From the NCBI GenBank assembly GCA_951230915.1, contig OX579641.1:4774001-4838000 (forward strand): a DNA stretch of 64,000 bases, given 5' to 3'. The notes under the pieces are model-generated. The model did no database searches and had not been told where the DNA came from. It was given only the letters and a program-made list of their open reading frames with translations. Position 1 is the stretch's first letter; every line of letters starts with the position of its first letter. Of the stretch, positions 54,785 to 64,000 are shown in pieces. The stretch comes from Antitrichia curtipendula. Taxonomy: Eukaryota; Streptophyta; Bryopsida; Hypnales; Leucodontaceae. A program made the position numbers and the translations under genes.

Positions 54785-55305
54785 ACCGATCCCTACAGAT
54801 TCTTGCCTAAATTGTGCTGTTGGTGAGAGTCTAAGATTGGTTATATGTCAGAAACACTTTTCTTTTTTTGAGACATGCGACCTTCAAGGGCCACAACTGA
54901 ACTGACATGACACAACAACCAAGGCAACTTAGTATAATAAGCTTGGGAATTACACACCTTGGGTATCTCCGTCAGGAGCAAGTGGAAGAATAAACCTCCT
55001 CCTTGTGAGCTAGTATGAAGAGCCCCACACGAGCAATGCCAATATGGGGAGTTGAACCATAAAACTTGTAGATTCCATTAGAAGTTCCTATCACTTGGCC
55101 ATCACCCAAGGTAATTTTAGGTCATTTTGGACTAGAAACACTTATTTTCAACACTTCAAAATTTTTATAGTTTATTCATATGATGTTCAAAAATACATTC
55201 TAAGAGAATTGAGAATTTTCTTTTGATTACTTATGAGATCCCACAATAAATATTTCAATATAATAATAAATAAGAACCATGTTGAAGTACTTACTGCGTT
55301 GGGTT
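54785..55305 (+). repeat. Dispersed repeat (second copy of 8,775-8,998), split by a SINE
   Basis: AGATTCTTGCCTAAATTG and GAGTCTAAGATTGGTTA lie left of the SINE. ATTTTCAACACTTC, AGAGAATTGAGAATT, GAGATCCCAC and TTTCAATATAATAATAAA lie right of it. The order is the same as in the uninterrupted copy at 8,775. Confidence 0.75.
54860..55133 (-). mobile_element. tRNA-derived SINE, about 274 bp
   Basis: Read on the minus strand it has an A-box-like TGGCCAAGTGATAGG (from about 55,102), a B-box-like GGTTCAACTCC (near 55,056) and, after about 180 bases, an A-rich tail (AAAAAAAGAAAA). It is flanked by the 10-base direct repeat AGAAACACTT at 54,850-54,859 and 55,134-55,143. A short non-coding unit with an internal RNA polymerase III promoter and A-tail is the definition of a SINE; it depends on a LINE for movement. 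It resembles Au-type plant SINEs in its A-box region, but I cannot assign the family. Confidence 0.85.
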
Positions 55306-56657
55306 GAAGTGTGATTCCCTTACTAATCGTCAAGATTGGGAATTTAGAGCACAAGATCAAACCATGTTATCGTACGTGACATATTACACTTGGAATTTCT
55401 AAAAAGAAAATTAAGTCAAAATAGGAACTTTGTTGCCTCTTTCATTGCATGAGAGAAACTAGGAGGGAACAAGGGAGTCACAAAGAAAAACTGAGCAATA
55501 AATAAAAAGAATCTAAAATTTTCAAACTGCAATTCTTTCCTATGCATTTTGAGAAAATTTAGAATTTCAATATTCATTATGAATTTGAAGGCTACACTAG
55601 TTTGTACTATTAGTGTGAGGGAGGAAATTAGTGTCACCTAAAAAATTAGCATCACCTCAAAAAATTTAAAAAGTAGAAAAATTGATTCAATATTGAAAAT
55701 TTTCAATTTGTACTAATTCAATATAATGTGATTTTGGTAAATCAGTGTCACATGCATTATTAGGTCAAATCAATTTAGCATCAAATGAAAAAAAAATTGG
55801 AGTTCAATACTACTCTAGAATGCACCTTTGATGCTCTCTATCAAAACCTTCTCTATAATGACATTTTTTTTAAAAGGTGGGGAGAACTAGGTAAGGTAGA
55901 AGCACCTAATTGCATTTCCCAACACCTAAAAAATGGCCATAAATGAATACTTCCACGATTCAAAACCAACACAACTTTTGAGAAGCATCCCATGAGGTGA
56001 GGACTTTTTTAAAGCAACAAATGAAAGTGGAGACATTTCATGCTTCAAGGGTGTTCATTCCATGTGAGTTCATTGTTAAGTACAGGATATCATATCAGTT
56101 TTCAACTTTGAGAATTTGTAAAATATTACTAAAACCTTGAAAATTTTCAAAAGTATTATGTTTACATTTCTCTTGAGTCTTGAGTTTGCTAATATCCTCA
56201 TCAAATTTTTTTGGGTCATTTGACTTAGAAAAAGTGTTGCTTTTAGGTGTTGTTACCTTATTCTATTGTGCAAGAAGGCATGAATAGTTGCATCTATGGA
56301 GAAGTGGGGAAGTGGGGAACAACTAGATTAAGGGTATCAATTGAAGATGAGGTTATCAGTTGAGAACGAGGGGTATCAACTGGCTCTTCGCAAACTGATT
56401 ACGCAGCTCTGGTGGAGAATTCACAGAAGTGGATCCCATCCTCGAACTCTCCAACTTCCGTAAGAAATTTCCCATTTCGAAGCTCCCCGCATTCCCAGAT
56501 TTTGTCTCCCTATGGAGCATCTTTCCATCTAATCAATGCCATTGTCATCCTTTCAAACCTTTCACTAGTTTCCTCTTCCCCACTTCAGTGCTTGATCCCC
56601 AATTCAGTCTCATTCCTGGGGAGCTTTGCAATTCCTGGGATTCCAAGTTTTTGAGAC
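55306..56657. other. AT-rich DNA and glycerate kinase upstream region
   Basis: No gene is visible to about 56,250. Then come GGTATCAATTGAAGATGAGG, GGTTATCAGTTGAGAACGAG and GGGTATCAACTGGC, three related words in tandem (56,333-56,390). The last 250 bases are pyrimidine-rich and probably include the 5' untranslated region of the following gene. Confidence 0.5.
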
Positions 56658-59600
56658 ATGGAGGCTGCTGTGATGGTGGGCATGGCGATGGCGCCGTTGA
56701 ATGCGCCCAATGTTAACAAACGAACGCTCTTGAAGCTCGAGAGCTCTTCTTCCATGATGATGCCGTTGTTGCGAATGTCGCCGGGGCTTCCGCTGCGTGG
56801 GAAACGAGGCGTGGCGAGGAAGATGTGCGTGAGTGAGGTCGTGAAGAAGGCGGTGGAGACGGAGAGAAAATCTATTCCGAAGACGTTTCCTCTGCTGGAG
56901 TTGTATGACTTCATCTGCAGGTAACGACATTTGAATTGAATTCCATTGTGTTTTGATTTGACATTTTGAATCCCATGTTTTGATAAGATTGTGGCTATGG
57001 CGGAGGAATGTGGAATGTCGAAGGCGCAATTTGAATTGTAGTAGAGTCATTTCCGTCTCTCTAGTGTGAAATTGCTTTGGATCTTGATTAGTTGGTAATA
57101 TGATGCAGTAGGTGTTGGGATTTTGTGTATGTGAGAGGGATGCATCTAAACCCTAAAAACGGATGAATTTCCATAAGCATCGATGAAGGGAGACAAAGAG
57201 ATGCAAGATCTTCTTTGTCTTGCAAGCGGTCGTTGAATTTTTGATTGATTTCTGAACTTTGTTACCCCCGATTCAGTTGATCGTATTGTGAAAATATAAA
57301 TTAGGTCAATTTTGTATATTACCAATTTTGTATCACCAGAATCAGTGAAGAACATTGCATATGTTGGTCAAGAAATTAAACCAAATTGGGCAAAAGAGAA
57401 GCCCCACATGACTTACCAATACTTCTGAAGGAAATATGAGGCCCAGCTTTTTAGGTCGTTGGTCCTTTAAGGATTAAAATAAGCTACAAATTGTACAAAA
57501 TATGCACACTGAGTTGTGAAAGGATTGGATTTGAAAGAGACTATCCTCATATTCTTATGTGAAATGGAACCGCCACGCACATACTGCTTGAAATGTGTGA
57601 CGTGCAAGTTTATAATGGACGCAGTTACCAGGTTGGAATCCAGTGCACGGATGCATAGTTTTGAGTTTTCTTGCTTGAAGAATTATGGCTACGAGATGAA
57701 AACTGCTTTACATAGTCTTTCATGTAGTTAGTTGTTGGAATTCTTTACTGGGTTTTTTTGGAATGGTAACGGAGAACGACAATAAGGTTTTCAGTAAAAT
57801 TAAATTGTTTTAGAAACTTTTAGAGAATCTTCTCCATGATACATGAATGTATAGAAACTGAATAGCTTGAGAAATACTTGTGTATATTTGGCTCCTTATT
57901 TGCTCCCCTTGGCTTGCTCATGACAGTGGGCCTCTGCTGAAGAAAATAGGGTTTACCCCAGAGAAGGTTGGACAGCGGATTGACGAGTGGCTGGCATTAG
58001 GAGTTAAGCTCTCACGCCAACTGCAGTTTGATGAATTCGCACTCTCGCAATCTGAGAAAGTTCGCATTTATCATTACTATGTGCCTGTGTTTCTGTGGTG
58101 CAAGCGTGAGCTGGAAATTCATACTTCCAGGTTCAAGTCAGGCGAGCCAGTGCCTGCTTTAGTGGTAAATTAACCCATCTTGAAATCTTCTCTTCTCTTT
58201 CATAATGATTTGTTCCAGCAAGGAATATTTTCTGTATTAGGGTTTCAGTCTGGGCAGAGTCTAACTGGCTTCATAAATAAATAGGGCCACTCTAGATTGC
58301 ACAGGTCGAAGCTGCAAGCTTTAAGTTTGAATCTACATCACGTGCAATTATGGGTGAGATAGCAAGCTTAAAATAATCCATTGCATTCTTGATACCTGAT
58401 GATGCACTTGAGGGAACACGTGTTCAATCCACCTCAAAGAGGCAACTTGAGACCCTGCTATCTCGAAATATTTTTAGCATGCTACATTGGAGCCATTTGA
58501 GTGTCACCTCTTGATACTCTTTCTTGTTTCTTGGACTAGTGTAAAGTCAACATTGAACTAAACAAATAAACTTGGTTTTTGTACGAATTAAGGGGTGTGA
58601 TTTCGTATTATCTCAAGTTTGTTGCTTCGACCTATGCAATCTAGAGTGGCTTTTAGTCAGGAACTTGAGAATTGCATTAATTACAGATGGTTTGCCATTG
58701 ACATGATGGTAAGCAGGAGCAACATTGGATTGCAATCTTATGTGGGCTATGACTTTTCTTGTTGCAATATTTGGGCAGATCGGTATCAGTGCTCCACAGG
58801 GTTGCGGTAAAACAACGATAGTTTATTCCCTGGAGTATCTGTTCAACTCTCTTGGCAGGTGAATTGCTATAATTCCTTTTTATTTAAACTCTATTCTAAA
58901 TCCTTTTAAGCTTTACGGGAGTAGCAATGTGCAGTAAATGGATTATGATTGGGAAAGTTTTTGGTGGGTTTAACAGTCGAGCTGCCTCTATTTCAATTGA
59001 TGACTTCTACCTTACAGCAGCCGAGCAGGTATTCTCTTAGGTTTCCTCATTCACCACTCTCGTACTGTTTTTGTTTGGTATCCTCTTTTTGGTAGAACAA
59101 TGTTTTGTTGTTATGAGAAAAATATTCTGTACGAGTCGAGAGAAAATGAATCGGCTTTTTTTTGCAAAAAATTTAAGCTACATCACATGGATTTTTTTAT
59201 GCTATTGTGGAATGTTTTACAAGCGTCTACCATGCATTGTTTCAGCCAGGAATTGTCTTTTTACATGTATTGCAAGACATCTTGGTCATCATAAAATGAA
59301 TAGATAAGGTAATTCCGCTGACTCTGCTCTTTGATGCAGAAAAAACTCTCTACAGACAACTCCGGAAATAGACTCTTGGAGGTAACTTTGCATTCTGATT
59401 GATAAATAAGACTTGCTTTGTAGCACTGTTCTAAAAAACAAGTATGTTGTCTATACTCTACCTTAGAATTTTCTCCATTTTGGTGCTGATCTTGGGAGCA
59501 TGTTTCATCAACACATGCTGTTTTTAAGGTTCGAGTCATTGAAATGTGCAATCAGATGCGGGGTAATGCGGGGAGTCATGATTTGAAGCTTGGAACTGAG

Positions 59601-61530
59601 ACTTTAAAGGCTTTGCAGTGCCTCACAACCAGTGGTTTGCCTCCACCTGCCTGGTTCAAGCCCTAGCTCTCCCATTCAGCATGTGTATTTCAGCCTCTCA
59701 GCCTGATAAAGCATGCGACCTCATGCTGAGACTAAATAAAAAGGATGACCTCAATATTGTTTCTTATATTATGCAAAATATTAATGCACCTACCTAGAAT
59801 TTGAATGATGCACGGATTATCGTAACTAGTCACCTGGGTGTTCTCAAAATGCAATTTTTTTTTGGAGTTTTGGCAGGGAAAGAAATCAGTCTCCCACGGT
59901 ATGAAAAGGTATTGGCTCTTCTTCCTTGGATTATGCTGATGCCGTAATTAATGGGGATCTAAACATCCTATTTCTGGTGTTCTATACTCTTAAGGTGCAC
60001 TCGTTTGAATGTTGCAGTCTGCAAATGCTGGTTCAGGGGACCGTGCCGATCCATCACAATGGACAAAGATCGAGGGTCCTGTGAAGGTATGGTTTTTTTC
60101 TTTTCCGTAAACTGATATAAATTTATTGTCACGATCTTTCCAAGTGTCACTGCCTTGGTCACCGTAGGATATCATGGAGTTTTCCCCGAATTGTATTTCA
60201 GAATGTGTGAAGCAGTGCCTTGCAGATGGTGGTCTACTTGACAAAGGCCAACTTTATGAATTTGTTGCAAGCTTTTCATATAGAGTCTTTTTTATAATTT
60301 TCTGCTTCTGTGTTAGTTTTGGTCCTCAGTTCGCTCATGCCTGAACAAAAATAAAGTCTCTTGTCCCTTATTAACTTGAGCAAGAGTTGCCAACATAATT
60401 CGCTGAGGGCTTGCACAGGTGGTGCTATTTGAAGGCTGGATGCTGGGGTTTGAGCCGCAAAAAGAATCTCTTGTTACTTCCGTTGATCCCCAGGTATGCC
60501 AGTAGTTCGTTGTTTTCAAGAGTTGCATTAAGAATTTGAAGTGAAAAGCTATGTGCGAGTTAGTTTCCTCTGATTGTGGTCTGATCTTAGTACTAGCGTT
60601 GGTGCAGCTTGCTCCTGTGAACAGAAATTTGGCAGCATACTATGACGCCTGGCACAAAATGATCAACTCATGGGTCATCATCCAAGTCGACGACCCTAAT
60701 TGGGTGTTCCGGTGGCGTTTGCAGGTGTTAAAATAGGCACTTCTATGCACCTTAGTCATATAACACCGTTTGTTACTCAATGAGCCAAATAGATCTGACT
60801 TGTTTAATTTGATAGGGATGTTGACGTTAGAATGTATTGCAAGAAGTGGAATGTGTGTGTAATGACGGGTTTTAGTAAAACTAAATTGTTTCAGGACCAA
60901 AACTAACACAGAAGCATATACTGAAAACATTGTTATATGTACTTTAGGATCTTGTAATGGTCTAGGAGTTCGCAGTGTAAGGTCGAGATGAGACTAAATT
61001 ATGGATTATTTTGGTCAGGCCGAGGTTGCAATGAGAGCGGATGGAAAGGCAGGCATGACAGACGAGCAGGTTAGCTCCGAACCACTTCTTCTGTAACTGA
61101 TGTTGTGCAAAGTGAAGCGTAGTATTGTCTGGAAAACTGACAAGCATACCATTTCTGTAAAAGTGGTAAATGCAAAAAGTTGAGATATGATCTATTTGCA
61201 CTGAAACAACTTGAATTTTGAAAAATTTCGAAGTCTTCAAGTTGGCAGTCAGTTTCTCAAATGCCATTCTTGGCTATACCTAATCTTAGTTGCAATTTGT
61301 CCATGTGAAACTGAGAAATCAGACCTCATTGACACATGATTGCCATGAAATTTACTCCAAAATAGCTTACCCTACCTTGCGTTTTGCTCCAGGTGGCGGA
61401 TTTTGTTTCAACATACATACCTGCTTACAAAGCCTATTTGCCAGCCTTGTATGACCAGGGACCAAACGGTGCAAGTGATGAGCACACGTTGATGCTTCAC
61501 ATAGATGAGAACCGCAACCCCATTGGCTAA
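56658..61530 (+). CDS. GLYK: D-glycerate 3-kinase, chloroplastic, twelve exons
   Basis: The enzyme phosphorylates D-glycerate to 3-phosphoglycerate with ATP, returning photorespiratory carbon to the Calvin cycle in the chloroplast. Exons are 56,658-56,920; 57,927-58,164; 58,779-58,858; 58,977-59,028; 59,340-59,381; 59,556-59,634; 59,877-59,908; 60,018-60,086; 60,419-60,493; 60,608-60,724; 61,019-61,069; 61,393-61,530. All introns are GT-AG and the joined frame is 1,236 nt, 411 residues, near the usual plant length. Residues 1-70 are Arg/Ser/Met-rich, a likely transit peptide. Exon 2 has KVRIYHYYVPVFLWC. Exon 3 starts with the P-loop ISAPQGCGKTT. Exon 4 has SIDDFYLTAAEQ. Later come RGNAGSHDL, LPRYEK, GDRADPSQW, LFEGWMLGFEP, AYYDAWHKMINSW, VFRWRLQ and YIPAYKAYLP. 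It ends DENRNPIG. No frame damage is seen. Its repeat content is limited to intron 1 and intron 2 insertions. Confidence 0.96.
57455..57478. repeat. Solo TTAA-type terminus in glycerate kinase intron 1
   Basis: GGTCCTTTAAGGATTAA at 57,462-57,478 looks like a right end of the TTAA family (compare TGGTCCTTTAGGGATTAA at 31,035). I could not find the matching left end within the intron, so this is a remnant or a chance match. Confidence 0.4.
58287..58650. mobile_element. Inverted-repeat MITE in glycerate kinase intron 2
   Basis: The left end is GCCACTCTAGATTGCACAGG and continues TCGAAGC. The right end, inverted, is GCCACTCTAGATTGCATAGG and continues TCGAAGC: 26 of 27 bases match. The length is 364 bp. 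No clear target duplication is seen. It lies wholly in the intron, away from the splice sites at 58,165 and 58,778. Confidence 0.75.
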
Positions 61531-62570
61531 GTTAGGCCCTCATAGGCCGGCCTCACCTTGTATTTTAAGTGAAGCTATTTGTGATCTAAAATCATTTATT
61601 TTTGGTGTATAATTCTTTATTGGATGATATCTTTCATTATAATTCTAGAGGTGTAAGCGGTGTGCAACTTCAAGTTTGAATGCAATTGTTATAAATTATT
61701 TCATGTTTAGGGCCAAATTTGTAATTTGTAATTTGCTTGTTGTCTAGGTGAGGCTATCAATGTGGCGCTAGGATTTGAAAGGGAATGTATTTTTAGATTA
61801 ACATTAGATTAACACAATGTAGAAAATTTTCACTTTTAGAGGGCCAATTCTTCTTCAATATTTGGTTTTTTTCTTCATTTTTTTCCAACCACTTCATGAA
61901 GTCATGCTTCTACAATCCACAGAGGATTGAAGAAAAGGTCAATTTTCTAATCTTGGTTAGCAATTTGAAATCATGATTATACAAGGTGCATTTTATAGTT
62001 TACAAGGGGATCATGATAATACAAGGTGTTTTATTCTTTCATAATATGAATTCAAGTTTTGATTTTAGTATACAAGTTTTTTATTAAAGCATGTGCATCA
62101 CAACTAAACATGTAAGCTTAGTTTAGCATTATTTAAATATTTTGAAGATTTTGAAGTAGAAAAGACACCTATGGGCATGCATTGAGAGAAAATCCAAGTA
62201 AACAAACTATTGTTTTGAGTACTTAAGATCTCATCATGAGAAAGGTTGAGTCTAAATCTTTTTAGTGTGCATTCCATGAAAGGGTAGTAAGAATATCCTT
62301 TATGGATGCAAAACTTCCCAAATCTAACTTTTGGAGCAAAGCCTTCTTAAAACTATATCAAATGACAACTTGTGGTGGAGATTTGTGTGGAGCGTGAGTT
62401 CAAGAGGACATAACATCAAACTTTTCATCAAAAGAAATATTTGCAAAACCTATTTGGTATCAAAATTTAAGAGAGTTTCTTGTCTAGGGTGGAGTTTGCA
62501 AAAAAATTTGCACTATAAATTGTTTGCTAGTAATCTTTTCTATTTTCTGTACTCCTTCATAAAATTTGTT
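61531..62570. other. Downstream region of glycerate kinase, no further gene
   Basis: The first few hundred bases probably include the 3' untranslated region. The rest is AT-rich; an 82-codon frame at 62,331 has no recognisable features. Confidence 0.55.
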
Positions 62571-62670
62571 TCTCTATAATGTGATTTGGCATTCACAATT
62601 ACAAGTAGAAGAAATTCATTTCTCTATAATGTGGTTTGACAATCACAATCACAAGTAGAAGAAAAACCTT
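62571..62670. repeat. Two-copy tandem duplication, period 50
   Basis: TCTCTATAATGTGATTTGGC at 62,571 recurs as TCTCTATAATGTGGTTTGAC at 62,621. Both are followed by ATTCACAATTACAAGTAGAA-type sequence. Confidence 0.85.
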
Positions 62671-64000
62671 TATAGTTATATTCAAACTTATTTGGGGGCT
62701 CATTAAAGTCAATGCATTATGGATAGTTCTAAATTAATCTTAAGATCTAAAAATTCAAAATATCAAAATTTCACATTTGCATTATATTATAATGATTCTA
62801 CATTTAAATTCATAAATTATGATTTTTACACCAATTTATCAAACTTCACACTTCAATTTTGTAGTTGTTGCATCTTCTCAAATCTTGTTGAAATGGAGTC
62901 ATTTTCTTCCAAAAATTTTGTTTCAAAATAGACTTCAACATATATATAGATGTAATCAATTACAAAATAGAACATGTTAATTTACAATTCTTTTTGAAAA
63001 CTTTGCATAATCTTTGCACAAAATATTGAACATTTATTCCAATTTCATCAAATTGATTATAGAAGAAGGCTATCTTTTGGATATTTAGATATTATTTTAG
63101 AGTATAAAAAGTTTATTTGAACAAAACATTGACCTAAGAGCATTGTGTTGGTCGGGATCCTTTGGGAAGGGCTTCTATTGTCTAAAGGTTCAAAATCAAC
63201 CTTCATTGTAATTTTGGTGCATAGTTTCAATGGTTTCATACAAGCACAAAATTCTGTACTTGCAAGGTAAGTACATCTAAAATCATCATTGATTACAAAA
63301 TAGAAAATCTAAATTCTTATCTAGAAATGTATGGTATTAAATTTGAGGAGTTAGAAAGTTTAAACATTAGAACCTAATGTCAATTTATGGTACACCAAAT
63401 AATGACACTTTAATTGAAAATTCGTAACTTATTTGTAAAAGGTAGGGCCCTATATTTATTCTAAAATTAAAAAAAAACATTATTTATTCTATTATGTATA
63501 AGTAATGTACATTTTAAACTTCAAATATATTAAACTAATACATAATGACGACAAAGTGGCACAATTAGTTATATAGGGTAAATAGGGTCTCTTTCTTTAC
63601 TATCTAAATAATGCATAGTGAATTATATTGAAATCATTTTTCACTTGCCAGTACAAACCAATAAAAATAAATCTTGTTATATAATAATAACTATGTTTAG
63701 TTACTAGTTGTGACAATTCTTAGTGCACATTCATTCTATTGTAGTCATTACATTGGTTTTGTAACATCTTATTAATGTTCTTGGCACTCATAAGTTGCCA
63801 CCTCTTTTGTTCCACACCATTTCCATTCATCTCCTTTAGTATTTGTGCATATTGCATATATAGGAATTAAAGTTTCCTTGTAGTCTTATTTTTAATGAGT
63901 TCCAACGTTTCAAACATGTTCTTGTGATAAAAATTGTTTGGTGGTTATACCACTATTAGTAAGTTTTAAAAGTTAACAAATTGGTGTTGAAAAGGGAAGT
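62671..64000. other. AT-rich DNA, no gene seen
   Basis: No protein-like frame or clear repeat terminus. A slightly GC-richer block at 63,130-63,210 (GTTGGTCGGGATCCTTTGGG) could be a fragment of a larger element, but I cannot place it. Confidence 0.5.

Noticed and set aside
1..64000. CRISPR arrays, bacterial operons, riboswitches or replication origins
   Set aside because: Introns, SINEs, MITEs and plant genes show this to be nuclear plant DNA; the regular repeats found have no spacer structure of CRISPR type.

Overview
This is an AT-rich nuclear fragment of a land-plant genome. The evidence is a glycerate kinase gene of plant type with twelve GT-AG exons, a plastid-targeted LEA-like gene, a plant PIF/Harbinger transposon, a plant-type tRNA-derived SINE and CACTA-type miniature elements. 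The sequence does not settle the lineage. The window is gene-poor: two intact-looking genes, one damaged PhzF-like gene, one unrecognised exon cluster, and the rest mostly transposons, satellites and decayed repeats. Nothing looks bacterial, viral or organellar.

Layout. 1-5.2 kb is AT-rich DNA ending in a nest of non-autonomous TTAA-flanked elements, one of which carries a CACTA-type palindrome. 6.0-7.4 kb is a three-exon LEA-like gene on the minus strand with a perfect G-box upstream. 7.8-16.3 kb holds more TTAA elements, a long perfect hairpin and tandem duplications. 16.5-29.1 kb is repeat territory: an exon relic, two CACTA-like ends, a ~120 bp satellite, an unusual array of CCRANTTGG-like motifs and a 38 bp tandem array. 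29.6-41.7 kb holds TTAA elements invaded by PIF-type MITEs, including a four-level nest at 33,969-37,298, plus GATAC-type simple repeats.

43,822-50,350 is a complete 6.5 kb PIF/Harbinger element with matching termini, a TTA target duplication, a DDE transposase frame and a convergent Myb/SANT-like frame. Both frames keep register but carry in-frame TAG/TAA codons. 50.4-52.7 kb has unrecognised exon-like segments on the minus strand. 53.3-54.2 kb is a PhzF-like gene with a premature TGA and a missing catalytic Glu. 54,860-55,133 is a SINE with 10 bp target duplications. 56,658-61,530 is D-glycerate 3-kinase, the last step of photorespiration. 61.5-64 kb is AT-rich with no gene seen.

The main novelty candidate is the abundant TTAA-flanked family with CCCCTAAAG...CTTTAGGGG ends. 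It has at least ten copies here in ~590 and ~920 bp size classes and looks like a non-autonomous piggyBac-type family, which is unusual for a land plant. Comparing repeat copies inside the window reconstructs several insertions down to their pre-insertion sites. All coordinates were read by eye without alignment software, so edges of degenerate repeats are approximate.
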